Shown: piece after piece, positions 45,630 through 57,824 of the stretch | Layout of the letters: each line of letters begins with the position of its first letter | How positions within the stretch are numbered: the first letter of the stretch is position 1 | Source of the DNA: Amylostereum areolatum | Lineage: Eukaryota > Basidiomycota > Agaricomycetes > Russulales > Stereaceae | Direction: 5' to 3' | Length of the DNA stretch: 64,000 nt | NCBI GenBank assembly: GCA_012932865.1 | Contig: SAXG01000007.1 | Span: 682,001-746,000 of the forward strand | The notes under the pieces: model-generated | Told to the model about the DNA's origin: nothing | Databases searched by the model: none | Seen by the model: the letters and a program-made list of their open reading frames with translations, nothing else | Position numbers and translations under genes: made by a program

Positions 45630-48600
45630 TCTTGATGGGCCTTTGGCAAGGTGATTTGGAAGATACAGCTCTTGGAAGATACAGGTCCTAGTCCGTGGAG
45701 AGTTGTCGCCGCCGACACCGGCGAGGTCGTTTATGGTAGAGAGTGAGAAAGCACCCTCGGTACGTTTCTCAGGGGGTACCGTCGACGTGTGATCTAGAAA
45801 CAATGGCTGAATTGAAGTGCGGGAGGAGTTGATGCATCGGAAGAGTCCATGGGTTCGGCGCGCCTTATGCAACCCGTAATCGGATTATGCCGATGAGACT
45901 TCGGTTCGGCCCGAAATTAGACTGCCGTCCAGGTATCGACTCGAACTTGAAGGATGTCGACCCCGACTCTACCGCCGACTCGACGCTCCAAGTCTCCGCA
46001 CCGCTTCTCGAGGTGTGCGCGATACCCTAGCTTACATGCTGTCCAGGTCGCGCTGTTCCGTTGACGCACACCCTCTCTTCGTGTTCCACGTCCAACTTGA
46101 CTGTTCTTCGATTCTCGACTATGTTTCCATGAATCCATCGGGCCACGTTTCGCTTATAGGCCCATACTTTCCTGCCACGATCCACCCAGAAACTGCTATC
46201 AGGAAATTAGTCTTTGATCGATTTCTAGTGATCTCTTCTAGCTCAAAACGTTCACGACCGTCCACCACAACAGGGAAAACTGGCAGGACCCCATCGGATG
46301 CTCCTCACCTATTCTGACATCACGGCTGTCTTTGATTCTCGGAAGCCCCGTTTGCCATCCGAGTCTCCAAGTCTAAGGTGACTCTCTCTGTCCATCGATT
46401 CATCAAATCACAACATGTCCTCTTCTAGACTGCGAACGCGCCCTTTCTTCGTCTTCTTCCTCGCCGTGGGCTGGAATTTGGATCCTAGAAGCGGACTTTT
46501 CCTCCCGCGGACCCAATGAACCCGTTTGCTGGCTTCGATCTCGACACCAACGCTATCGTACGCGGTGTTCAACGAAAGAAGAGAGGGGCCGTCATTGAAT
46601 GTCCAAGTCGAAACACCGAACACGGGCTCGTCGACTGACGCGTTGACATCCTCCTTTCTCCGTCGCACCACCGATCAATCCCCGTCAAAGGGGAGAACTA
46701 GGGACCTCAGGATTTTTCTCAACGCCGAAAGCTACGCGTGGCATGCGCACTGCGCATTGCGAACGAGCATACCTACATTCATCTCATTCCGTCTTGCAAG
46801 TTACCCTACTTTCTTTCTTTTCCTTTGCATTACGTACGACCGAGCGCTCGTCCTCATTCATTCTGTCTTATCGGCGCACACCTCGCCCCAGTCCCATAAC
46901 TCGTTCCTTTCCTTCTTCCTCGCATCCCCCACACTGCACAAGCTTGCGCCCTAGAGGAGACTCGAAGATGGGGAAGGGAGAGGACGCGCGAAGTTTGGAC
47001 GGATACGAATAGGGGGCCCAGCCCTCGATTCTCCCCGATTGCTCCTTACAATACGCCGTAAACGCTTCAGGGCAATGTCCTCGGGGTCGGCTGAACCGGA
47101 CGGACGCGCTGTTCTCGCCCGGGAACGGGCATTGGACGGCTTTTTATCCGTCCATGACGAACCTAAACTCGAACGAGTATTCATTTCTGGTGCTCGCGTG
47201 TCATGCGTTTCGTTACGCGTTCTTTTTCCGCACTACCAGTCCGTTCAACACATAACTTATCTCTGACGCTGATTCGAGGAGGAGGCGGATAAGCGACTCA
47301 TCGGTGACTTTGCGCCCCAGCGAAGAAGAGCGAGGGGGCTGGGTTGCCACACAGACACGCCAAAAAATAGACGAGAGTCGGGGCGCGCGCAGCGACAGCT
47401 CCTACAGCATCTTGGTCCGTGGTGCATGGTACAACTTACAGGTTCCGGCCCTCTCGACGTCGCTCAAACAGCTCCCGAAGGCCCGCCGACGACGCATGCC
47501 GGTTCCGGAGTGAAGTCGTCGGAGTCGGTATACTTGGCCTTCACGTCCGCGAAGTTCCAACCGCTTCTCTTCTTATCCTGCACATCATGAAAGGGTCGTC
47601 GAATCATTATGCATTGATGTTAATATTAACACCATCTGACTGGTCGATGGTGGCTGACGACCATTTTTTATGTCTCGACGGGCTTTTGCGGTCAACTAGA
47701 TTCCTTGGAAGGGACGTCAAACTCCCTTTTAACCTGCAGACGATGTCCTTCAAACGATATAGATCACTTACGCCGCCTTTTTCGATCGCCCCCCCATTGC
47801 GGAGAACCGTGTGCTGTTTGAAACTGAAGCATTGCCGCGCGTCTCGAGTGTGCGTCGGTATCTTTTCTTCTTGAAGTGTTCTCATACTGATACGAGGTAG
47901 CACGCCCTGACAGATATTAATACTTGGCGGTGAGGTCACCCTACACAGTACACAGTTCTTTGGTCTGCCCAACACGATAATGCCCCCAATCATCATACCT
48001 CCCTTGGAATCGAACATGAACATAGTGCATAAACCCGTGCACCCCTTTATGTTTTCTACTTGAGCGTCTGATCTGACTTGGGATTGATCGCGCTTTCATT
48101 CTCTGTCAACGACGTTGAATGGAGCCCTAGTTGGCACCTCTCGTCATTCAGTTCGTCTTGTCAAATCACTCAGCCAACTACAACCTGCTCCATCACGGCG
48201 TTCTCGGATGCCAGCACGCCGCGAAATGGGCGTCACCTGCCGTTGGGCGATAAGATGGATCGCTGACGCTATCTCACCGCCCCGACCGGTTTTTCTTAAT
48301 ACAGACACTGCCTCGTGTCTACGTGTTATCCGATGGCCCTCTGTCCGAGCGTACGCACCAGGTCCAGTCAATGATCCAATGAACGCAGCGGTATCACCGC
48401 TGCGTGCATCGAAGAAGGGCTTGAACTCGAGCTATGCCTCGTCAGTGCGATGGCCTCCGACGACGGCGCTTACTGGATACCATGTATGAGGTCGCGCGGC
48501 GAATCCGCGGAGACAATTGAACTTCCCTGCGAAGTGGGGTGGCACGTCAGCCTGGAAGGGACGGATGACAGAGCGTAAACTGGGAAGAGCAAACAAGGGG

Positions 48601-48962
48601 CGTTAGGCGACGTACATCCAATTCGCATGCACGGAATGTTTTTATGGCAAGCACGCTCCGGGAGCTCGGCTGGGCGCCGAGTGGGCGGCCACGCCATCGG
48701 GGCCTCTTTATCGTCGCCTGCCGGTGATTCGGTCTCATTCTTTGTATGCCTGGGCTCTTCCGGTCTGGACGACGTATTCGGGTGCAAGGTCGACAGCGGC
48801 GAGAGCCGAGATGGTGGCGTCTAAGCTGAAGATATCCTTCCAGAGAGCCAAGTACGTATGATCCCGTTTCATCGGCACTGGTTAGCAAGTTCCGATCTAT
48901 AAAACTAGCACTCAGTCTGTCCCAATGTCTGCTCGTTATCGACACTTTCCCCCTTCTTTGCC
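45630..48962. other. long region without a supported gene
   Basis: About 3.3 kb. Short frames on both strands, some Met-started up to 140 codons, with no domain and no consistent splice pattern. A minus-strand patch near 48.8 kb (ALWKDIFSLDATISALAAVD) reads like coding sequence but hits a stop quickly, suggesting a gene relic. A TATA box near the right edge belongs to the P450. Confidence 0.4.
48898..48904 (+). promoter_or_regulatory. TATA box of the P450 gene
   Basis: TATAAAA on the plus strand, 65 bases before the ATG at 48963. Confidence 0.6.
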
Positions 48963-50636
48963 ATGGGCATCCCAAACCTCCCGACTTTGCTCGCCATCGC
49001 GCTCAACGTCGCCATCTTCATCGCCTGGTGCAGTCGCTACTATTCAAGAGTCGACTCCCCCGAGGCCCCGCCTACTGTCAAATATGACATCCCTTGGGTC
49101 GGCCACCTCGTCCCCTTCCTTATGCGCCCCATCACCTTCCTGGATCGTTGTCGGTAGGGAACTTATATAATCGTCGTCGCTCCGCCTGGTGACTCATCAT
49201 GCGTATTGTTATTCGTGTATGTATTCAGGGAGCGCTACGGAAAGGTCTACAAGATCGTCGTCGGCGGACAGTCCATCGTCATCATCTCCAGCCCGCACTC
49301 CATCCTTTCCCTCCAGACCAAGTCCACCAAGGAGCTTGGCCCTATCGAATTTCAGAAGATCGCATCGCTCGCCGGTCTACCCAAAAAGCGCGTCCCCGAG
49401 CTCTTCCACACCCTCCATCGTCGGATCTACCCCATCGCCACAGGGTCCTTCACCCCGCGCTTCGTCGGCGTATTCACCACCCCCACCGTCAGCAACCTCT
49501 GCTCGCTCATCGCTAAATTCGTCCCGGGCGACAGCAAGGACTTTCGTCTCCGTCAACCTGCATGACTTCATCGCGCGTACCATCCACCGCGCCTCGGTCT
49601 CCACCATCTGGGGTCCCCACTTCCCCGACACCTTCGATGACTTCGCCGACCTCGACGAGAACATGTTCACCGTCCTCAGCAGCATCCCAGGGTTCGGACG
49701 TAGGGGCTACGCCGCGCGTGAGCGCCTCGCGGACAAGATTCGCGTGTTTATGGCCGAGCGGTGGAAGGAGGGTGAGGAGGGCGTCGACGGACATCTCGAG
49801 GGCGCATCGGAGGAGATGTCGGCGGCTATCGCGGAGCTGAAGAAGCATGACGTTGCGGACGAGGAGGTCGCGCGATGCTTGGTCGCGATCATGTGGGGCG
49901 CACACGGGAACATGCTCTCCGTCGCGACCTGGCTCATGCTCTACCTCACCTCGAACCCCTACGCCTTCATCCGCGTGCGCGACGCCGTGCGCAAGGCCTA
50001 CCCCAGTACCATCCCGGACCCGCACGCGCTCGTGGATAACTTCCAAGACGTTCCCATCCTAGATTCGGCGATCAAGGAGACGATGCGGCTCGTGCTCCTC
50101 CCGACGTCCGTGCGCGAGGCCCTCTGTGACGTCACGCTCGCGGACGAGGGCGGGCGTCAGTACGTGGTGAAGAAGGGCGAGCAGATCATCACGGACGTGC
50201 GCGGGATGCATTTGGATCCGACGTACCACGGTACGGACGCGCGCGCGTTCAAGGTCGATCGGTTCGTGGGCGCCGAGGCGAAGTATGGGGACTACGAAGG
50301 CGTGAAGACGCTCGTGCCGTGGGGCGGAGGGATGTTCATGGTGCGTTTCTTCCCCGCGCCGCTTCATCTACTCGTATTCATAGCCGACTCTATTATCTCC
50401 CCTTTCAACAGTGCAAAGGCCGCGAGTACGCGCAACGGGTGATCAAGGTCTTTTTCATCATCTTCTTCCAGCTGTATGACGTCGAGCTCTGGGGATTCCC
50501 GCTTCCCGCCTTCGACGAGTGGTCCGTGAGCGTGCTGCACCCCGCCGAGAGTATGCCCCCCATGAAGCTGCGCCGGCGCCGGGACTCGGACGTCCCCGCG
50601 GACGACATCAAGGAGATGGCGGCGATGGCGGCATGA
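48963..50636 (+). CDS. cytochrome P450, CYP7/CYP8-like, with one internal frame break
   Basis: Membrane-anchored heme monooxygenase. The N-terminal anchor is hydrophobic (LPTLLAIALNVAIFIAW), followed by a Pro-rich hinge (SPEAPPTVKYDIPWVGH). Exon 2 begins ERYGKVYKIVVGG. The I helix reads MWGAHGNMLSVATWLM, with Asn where most P450s have Thr, as in the CYP7/CYP8 group. The K-helix ExxR is IKETMRLVLLPTS. The heme loop is PWGGGMFM, intron, CKGREYAQ: the Cys ligand and following Gly are present, but the usual Phe and Arg are replaced. Ends KEMAAMAA at 50636. Two introns (about 49156-49229 and 50341-50411). One extra base near 49540-49545 (between GDSKD and FVSVNLHDFIARTI) breaks the frame, and no intron fits. 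Substrate unknown. Confidence 0.82.
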
Positions 50637-52388
50637 GGACGTCGGGGCTCCGATCAGTTTCAGTGCTTTATGTTCAGTACCACTTACTAGTTATCTTTTG
50701 TTAGAAACCCCGCTGTGTTGTATGCATCGCTCTCTCCTTTCCTCCGTGTTTTCCTTGTACTTGTAATCAAACGACGTACAACGAATATCTGCGACAACTT
50801 GGAGATCTTGAGAATTCGACGTAAAGCTCCCGGCTCCGCGTTGGGGCCAACGGCGCTGGGGGACATCCCACCAAAGCAAAGCAGTGGCAAAGGGGAAACC
50901 TTGCCTGCCCTAGTGACTTCACGAAAGCCGAAGGACGTTAACGAGGATCCCGAGGTACGACTAGCCTCTAACCGCGCTGACCATTCAATATTCACGACGG
51001 CTGCCAGTGGTCGTCCTTATCTAAATACTAGCGATTTACTTGCTCCGCATGAGTAGAATGGGGTTTGAACTTTGATACGTACGTCGAACGAGGAAAGGAC
51101 GGATACTGTAGGCGGCCCTACTGCTCCCTACTCTGATAAACAACAACCGTCGCGGGCGTTAGTCGACAGAGGAGCACATTTGGCTAGCATCTATCCCAAA
51201 GCTCCCTCAGGCCCCAGGGCGCCATGCAAATGGACACGGAGCCCCACGAACCTAAGTACGGGGATCCTTGCGCCGTTCACAGATTTGGGTTAAACGAAAG
51301 AACCAGAGGGCACGCGCGGGCCCGAGAGAACGTTGCCTCAGGTCGGATGGATTCGCGCTTATTCCTGGACAATATATACACGGCCGCCACCATGATAGGA
51401 GATGCCATCGTTAACTATATCCAGTGCGACTGGGGTCAATAGGCTATGCCTGTCGGTGAAGGGGGAAGGTACTTAGCAAGGCTGGCATTGGGGCCAAACA
51501 AATTCCAAGGAAATATGTCCTCAACCAAGACCCGGGGCCCAAGTTTTCAATGTGATGGTCAGATTCCCTTCCAATCCCCTTCAGGTGTTTCCAAGGCTTT
51601 CTCCGACGGATATAAACACCGTACTAAACACACGTTCGCGGTGATTAGTACCCGTTTCTAACAGCGATCGAAGGGTGCGATGATGGATTGGGTTTCGTAC
51701 TAGGAGGCAGTTAATAGACCACAATTCATTGGCAGATGGGCCACAGGGTGCTTCACGAGTTAGATAGGCAGAATAGAAAGTTCAATAGACGAGTAAGAAG
51801 AAACTGTCCGCGGCGCACCTCGGAAGTGAAAGCGCTCAACGCCGCTCTGTCAAAGCCCAAAGGTCCGCCATACGGACATAGCGTCATACTATATCCACTA
51901 GTGGCGGAACCGAGCAGCTAGCCCAGAGCTCATATTGAGGCATTTTTCTATTTGGGATTGAATCTTGACCAGCGGTGTGCCGTTACTGGACTGGCCCATA
52001 TACATCGAAGATGCCTGAGTTTTATCCGCCAAGATCTCGCCGTCGACGGCCCCCCCGCGAGCCACGAGATCACTCGCGTAGATTGAGTGAACGACGTACC
52101 AGCGACACATACGACAGGCCCAACAGCTCACGATGTTCTGCCTAGAAAGGAAGGAGTTCGTGACATACATATTGCAAGGGGAGAATTGACGGCGAAGATG
52201 CAGACAATAGACATATAGTAGCGTAAGGGAGAGAGAAAAAATGAGCGTGCAATGTGAATGAACATCCCAATCCGAAACTGAGGGGGGAAAGATGGAACAA
52301 CTAGAAAAAAGCGATACCTCACAGCCGAGCGCGCCTCAGAACCTTCGCCCGCTACCGACCAGCCCCTCGATGGATTGGTGCTTCCAAG
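50637..52388. other. intergenic, no supported gene
   Basis: About 1.75 kb of less GC-rich sequence than the flanks. Short plus-strand frames of 60-115 codons show no domain. It separates the P450 and the dhc1 gene, whose 3' ends face each other. Confidence 0.5.
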
Positions 52389-55300
52389 TCAGTTCCTCGC
52401 CTTCAAGATCGACGCGTGCATCTCCTTCATTGCGTTCCCGAGCTTGACGCCGAACCGACTGAGGATGTCCCGCTGCCACGCGTCGTACTTGGCGTTCACG
52501 CGCGCCTGGACCTGCTCGTAGTCGATCACGCATACCCCGAACGACTTCTGCGTCTCGGAGGTGTCGAACGTCGAGCGCGTCTTCTTGATCTCCGTCAGCA
52601 GCTGTTGCCAGTTGGCGAGGGAGTCACCAAGCCGGTTGAAGACGTAGTCGGCCTCGAGGTCCCAGAGCGATTGGAATTGCAACCATTTGCCGACGTAGTC
52701 CTTGAGCATCTGCACCTTGGTCTCCACCAGGGCGAAGGGACGCTCGAGGGTGTCGTCCGGGAAGTGGGTGAGCTGCGGCCAGTGAGCATATACTCGGGAC
52801 GACGAGAGGAACTAACATACCAAGGACGTGTATGATGTCTCCAACGCCGTGGTCCCTTCAATCTGCATCCCGATCTCATAACGCGAACTCTGTATCCTCC
52901 GTAATCGGCACACGATACCTATTCACAATATGAGCATAATATCAGTCAAGTACCGCCGGGTACGCGCGTACCAAGCCAATCATGTAGCTGCTGGATCCAT
53001 GTTTGGCGGGCGTACTCTATTGGCGGATCGAGGAAGATGACTTGGTTCTGTATCCTGATCTCGTGGACGATGGGTTTGAGGGCCATGCTCCCTTCCAAGA
53101 ACTATCCGATGGTTAGCTGACATGTATACCTTGAGATGAAGAATCAACAGCTTACCTTCTCGTTGTGACGCTTGTCTCTCCGCTTGTTGGGCAGCAGCGT
53201 ATCCCGACGAAGGTCGCCGTCGTCTGTCCGATCGAACTCCGAACACCACACTTGGATGATATGGGTCAAACGCTGGAGTAAGATGACCTCGATCTTCTTG
53301 TCCAGCTCAGCAACCCATTGGTCCAGATTCGCATAGCCCTCCAAGTTAAGCCTATCGATCTAAAGCACCGTCAGATAGAATGGGATGGTCGACGAGGATG
53401 ACACATACAGCAGCTTGAACACGGCTCAACAGTTCGCTGAAGGCGTCCGAGGTGTAGGAACAGGTGGCTAGGTCCTCAACCGCTCGCATGATGTCTTTGT
53501 ACAAGTCGATGACGTTGTTTGTCTTATCCTGTAGAACAGAGACCACACTGGCGAACTCCCGCACGAACTGGATGTGCCGAATATCCCGCCCGTCCGCACT
53601 GGGGACGTATCTTGCAGCATCGTATTGGCTGACGAAATGGTCCCATCGGATGTTCATGCCTACATATCCCTATCAACGTTAATGCATAAGGTAAAGATAA
53701 GAAAAAAGTACCTCGAGTAACCATCCTCTGTGCCTCGTTGCGGTACTCCGCCACCAGCCACTCGATGCCCTTGTTATTCTCCACGAGGTCCAGTGTCTGC
53801 CCATAGGTGCGCACGGTCTCCATCAGACTGACCGCATGCGGATACACCCTCTTCGCGTCCTTGGCCATGTTCGTGATCGCATGGGGAACCTGGAAGTTGA
53901 GCCAGAGGAGGTTGCGAACCTCCTTGAACAGCGTGATGATTTGAGGATCAAAGTTGACCGCGAGCTGGAAGCCCCCACCGCGTAGGCGCACGATCTCGAA
54001 CAGTCGTCCGTTCACGCCCATGTCGCGGCGGTTGATATCGTGTAGCCACGCGTCGAACACGGGTCGAGTGTCGAGCTTTTTGCGGAAGGCGGAGCTCTCG
54101 GATTGCAGTTTCTGACCTTCGGCGTAAAGCTCCCAGCCCTTACCCAGGACGTCTTCGACGCGCTTCATGTACGTGAGGAGTTGTCGTTCGATCTGCCGTG
54201 CCCAGATGATGGTGCCCGCTATCGGTGGGAGGTCACGCATTTGAGACATGTGGTATGCTTCAGAGTACCGGTATTGCGTTTTGAACTGACAAAGTTTGAA
54301 TACCGATGCGAAGTCAAGTGTGAATACGACATACCTTGTCGTGCAAACGTTTAATGTCCTCCTTCACAGAGTCGATAAGCTGAGTCTGGTACTCTTGAAT
54401 TGCACCACGGATCTGTTGGATGCCCATGAGCATCGCGATGAAATATGAGTCGTTTTGCTGACCTTTGGTCGGACGAACAACGCGTTGAACTTGGAGAAGA
54501 CACGGAACATCTCGTTGGCATTACGTGCTGTTCCAAGGCGATCTCGTAGCCTCGAGATGATCTGGTTCTCGACGCGTGCGACACGCTCATTGTATGCGTT
54601 TTCGGCAGTCACCCAAATTTCCGTGCCCTCTGCTCGAAATGAGCGTTATTTCAAACAAGTAGCAGAAAGAGGACTAACCGGTGGAAACGTCAAGCACGTC
54701 AATCCGCTTCATCACCTCATACGCCTCCTTGACCTCCTCCTCCATGTCCATCACACCCGTCTCGATCCCAACCCCACCGAGCCCCTTGGTCGGTCCCGTC
54801 ATGACCGCAAGCTGTTCATGCTGTTTCCGCCATTCTCGGAGGTAGCGTGTTCGTTCTTGAAGTTTTGCGTGTGCAGGTTGTACTTTGATGGGGATGAACT
54901 TCTCCGAACGCTTTCGCGTGACCTCACGCGCGACATTGGTGAACTCCTTCATGAGATCGTCCCATGTCCGGAAGATGGCGGTTGTCTGCGCGAGTAGACG
55001 CTCGAATGTCTCGTAGGGGGTGTACAACAGTCGGTGTGAGGTAAGGATGCGTAGAAGGACGTCGTTGAAGTCGCGAGAGATGGCTTCCACGAGAGGAAGG
55101 GCACGGCGAATGGGGTAGGGGGAAAGTTTGAGTTTGCGGTTGATATGGCCAAAGATAAGCTGCAGGGCTTCTTGTATCTTATCAAGGTCGGGGGCAGAAA
55201 GGAGTTCGTTGAGAGGAAAGTCCTTCATGAGCTGGTTGTACTTGTGCACTAGACGAGCATCAACATCACGTCCACACACGAAGGAGAACATCTGTCACCG

Positions 55301-56597
55301 TTGTCCGTAGCATCCTTCAACCCCGTGTCGGCGATGAAACTGACGGTCGCGCGGAAACGCTTCGCGTTGCGCAGGCAGTCCATGACCATGTTGACTTCCT
55401 CGCTCCGAAGCTGTGTTTCAATACCCTCCAAAGCCTGTTCGAGACTCAGCCAAAAGTTGATTTCCTGCGACGCGGTGCCCGAGGTAACATCCCGATTCAG
55501 TTTCGTGACGGCTTGAATGGACTTGATCCAGGTATTGACGTGAGCGTGGAGGGTGTTGAGGAAAGAGCTGTCGTTGAGCAGTTTGGCGGGTATATGCGAA
55601 ATATTTGGACGCGTTCCAGAGGCTTGTGCCTAGAGAGTGTTCAGAGAGAGGATTGGAGGCGTGAATCGTGACACATACCTGCTCTACGGCCTTCTGGATG
55701 ACGGGATGGATGACGAGATGGGTTTCAGGGATTTCGACGTTCTGTTGTAGGTGAAGGAGGGAAAGCTCGAGTTCTGCGAATTTCTTCTTGGTCATGGGGA
55801 TGCCTGCATAGAAGTCAGCATACATTCTAACACACGGGAATGCGATATTGAGAACGGGATCTGATCATTCGTAGTGGCAGACGCGTTCAGCCAGCGATGA
55901 CCATCGCGTCTCTGCGTTTTCGTGCGCCACCCTGAGCTTGTCCATCTTTCCAGGACGCATACGTCCAGCGAGCTCGTTCTCCACGTACAAACTGATCACC
56001 CATAAAAGAACATGCACTCACCCATCTTGTTGTCCCCATCCTTTCCACCCCCTCTTGCACCAACGAACGCGTCAAACCACGGTTTCACGCCATTGCTCAC
56101 GACAGCATGCAATGACTCGTACGGGGTTTCATCTCCGCCGAAAAGGTTGAGGATGTGAAGTTGGGTGGCAAGCGGGGCAAGGGGGTCGAGTGTCGGACCG
56201 CGTTTGATGAGGGCGAGGGTGGTGGTGTTCGCCGGCGAGTATGTCAGATGCGATGTGAGATGATATGTGTATGTCGGTGGCTGGTCATCTGTTCGGTGGT
56301 CAAGAAAGACACTCCGACGAAGGAAACGAACGGCGTACCTTCGACCTCATCCTTCCGCTTTACCACGTAGATCACATCCCCGCCCTCGCCTGCGAACCTC
56401 GACACGCTTGCATCAAATTCGTCGTCGAAGAGGGATTCGAGTTCTGTCGGCGACGCGCCGAGGACAGGCGGGAGGAGCGAGGTGAGATAATTGTGGAAGG
56501 TCAACGAATCGAAGGAGCCCGGTGTCTCGTCGTGCGGAATGATGCCGTTTCCATTTCCATTTCCATTGGTCGTCGGTAGAGCGTACGATCCATCCAT
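52389..56597 (-). CDS. dhc1: cytoplasmic dynein heavy chain, N-terminal tail part (split heavy chain, Dhc1)
   Basis: Encodes only the dynein heavy chain tail, which dimerises and binds intermediate chains. The ATG at 56597 ([14 protein letters not shown]) opens into a Gly/Asn repeat, then [129 protein letters not shown]: classical DHC_N1. The last exon ([20 protein letters not shown] ... [20 protein letters not shown]) stops at 52389-52391, before the linker and all AAA motor modules; no P-loop appears. About 11 exons and 1,100 aa; apparent frame changes resolve as introns (for example about 50 bases near 55.27 kb). In Schizophyllum commune the heavy chain is encoded by separate dhc1 (tail) and dhc2 (motor) genes; this gene matches dhc1. 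No dhc2 lies in the window. Confidence 0.88.
56546..56567. repeat. ttccat hexamer repeat in dhc1
   Basis: Tandem ttccat units that encode alternating Gly-Asn residues near the Dhc1 N-terminus. Length variation would not shift the frame. Confidence 0.7.
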
Positions 56598-57824
56598 ATT
56601 CAAGTACTGGTGTTAGATCTTGCAGGCCCAAAGCCCGTCGAGATGGTTGTCTGTCCATCGGTGTCAATGCCGCAGCGCATCGCGCCAGTAAGGTAGAAAT
56701 ATACCGATCGCTCCTAAGTCGTGTCGTGCGGGTTGTCCTCGGATTACGGGTTTCGTCGTCGTCGTAGGGTTGTAGGTATAGGTTCGAGGAGGAAAGTAGT
56801 AAGCACGCTGTCGCTGCCGACGCCGACGCGTCTCTGTTCAGCAACGACCTTTCTGTACATAAACCAGTCCTGATATGGAAGACATCACGTGGATTTCTAC
56901 TTGGGGAGTTTGAGGAACACTGGCAGTGGCAAGTGGCAATGGTTCCTCCCTAAGCTTCACAATATAATGTTCCTTCTGAGATGTGTAGACCCACAAAATG
57001 CCATACAATTGCCGTGCGACGCTGTAGATAATCCCAAAAGCAAGGGCGCTGGCAAAACGACCAACGGGCACAGTACAGATTTAGAGGCATTCGAAGAGGC
57101 TTGAAGTTCATAGTACACATGATACACATGCGTTGTGTCAATAGTTTCATGTTTACACATTTCATGATACATTGAAACGAGATGATATTAGCACTACGTA
57201 GCTAGTCCCTCAAGTGCCCCCAGCGAGAGACACCATCCCAGGAAGATAGACCACAAGAAAACGCGAAGTAATCGAAAGAAGGGAGTTCCAAAAATTGCTG
57301 AAAGCCGAAGCTAACAGACGTGTTCGGATGTGTAATTTGCAATCAGCAAAAGACTGAGCCTCGGTAAAGACCTCACTGGCGTCAGTTCGTGCCCGAGCAC
57401 AAGAGATAAAGAAATACAGAACGCGGTCGGGCGCACTTATGTAGTCCGTGAGGTGCGCACGGACCAAGGGACACCGTATCTTCCGAGTGGGATGACGCGT
57501 TGCGCGGGAAACTCACTGGACCACTGTCCTTCGCAACTTTCCCTGCCAAGTCCCTTTTGTCAAGGATTCAAACGATCTCATGGAGTCCCATGGTCCACCG
57601 ACCACCGCCTACGCCGACTGAGCAGAGAAAGCACGGCATTGGAAATTAAAACTGTATTCAGCGGCTAGGTACTCGTACTCAAAAGATAAATTACGTCGTG
57701 ATGTGCGCAAAACGCGGCAGGAGGGTGTGCGGGTGCGATAAAAAAAAAGCGCAAAAACGCGGTAGAAAGTCGTCAATCGTAACGTCAAAACGTGGTCGTA
57801 AATTTGAAGCTCGTTAGTCGTAAA
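56598..57824. other. intergenic, dhc1 promoter to cupin 2 3' end
   Basis: About 1.2 kb. The dhc1 5' flank is on the left. Small minus-strand frames near 56.84-57.17 kb have no domain. Nothing else is seen. Confidence 0.5.

Noticed and set aside
55240..55320. Apparent frameshift in dhc1 between LKDATDN and KYNQLMKD
   Set aside because: A GT-AG intron of about 50 bases (gtgaca...gtctag) fits exactly and joins the two parts as ...TDNVHKYNQL.
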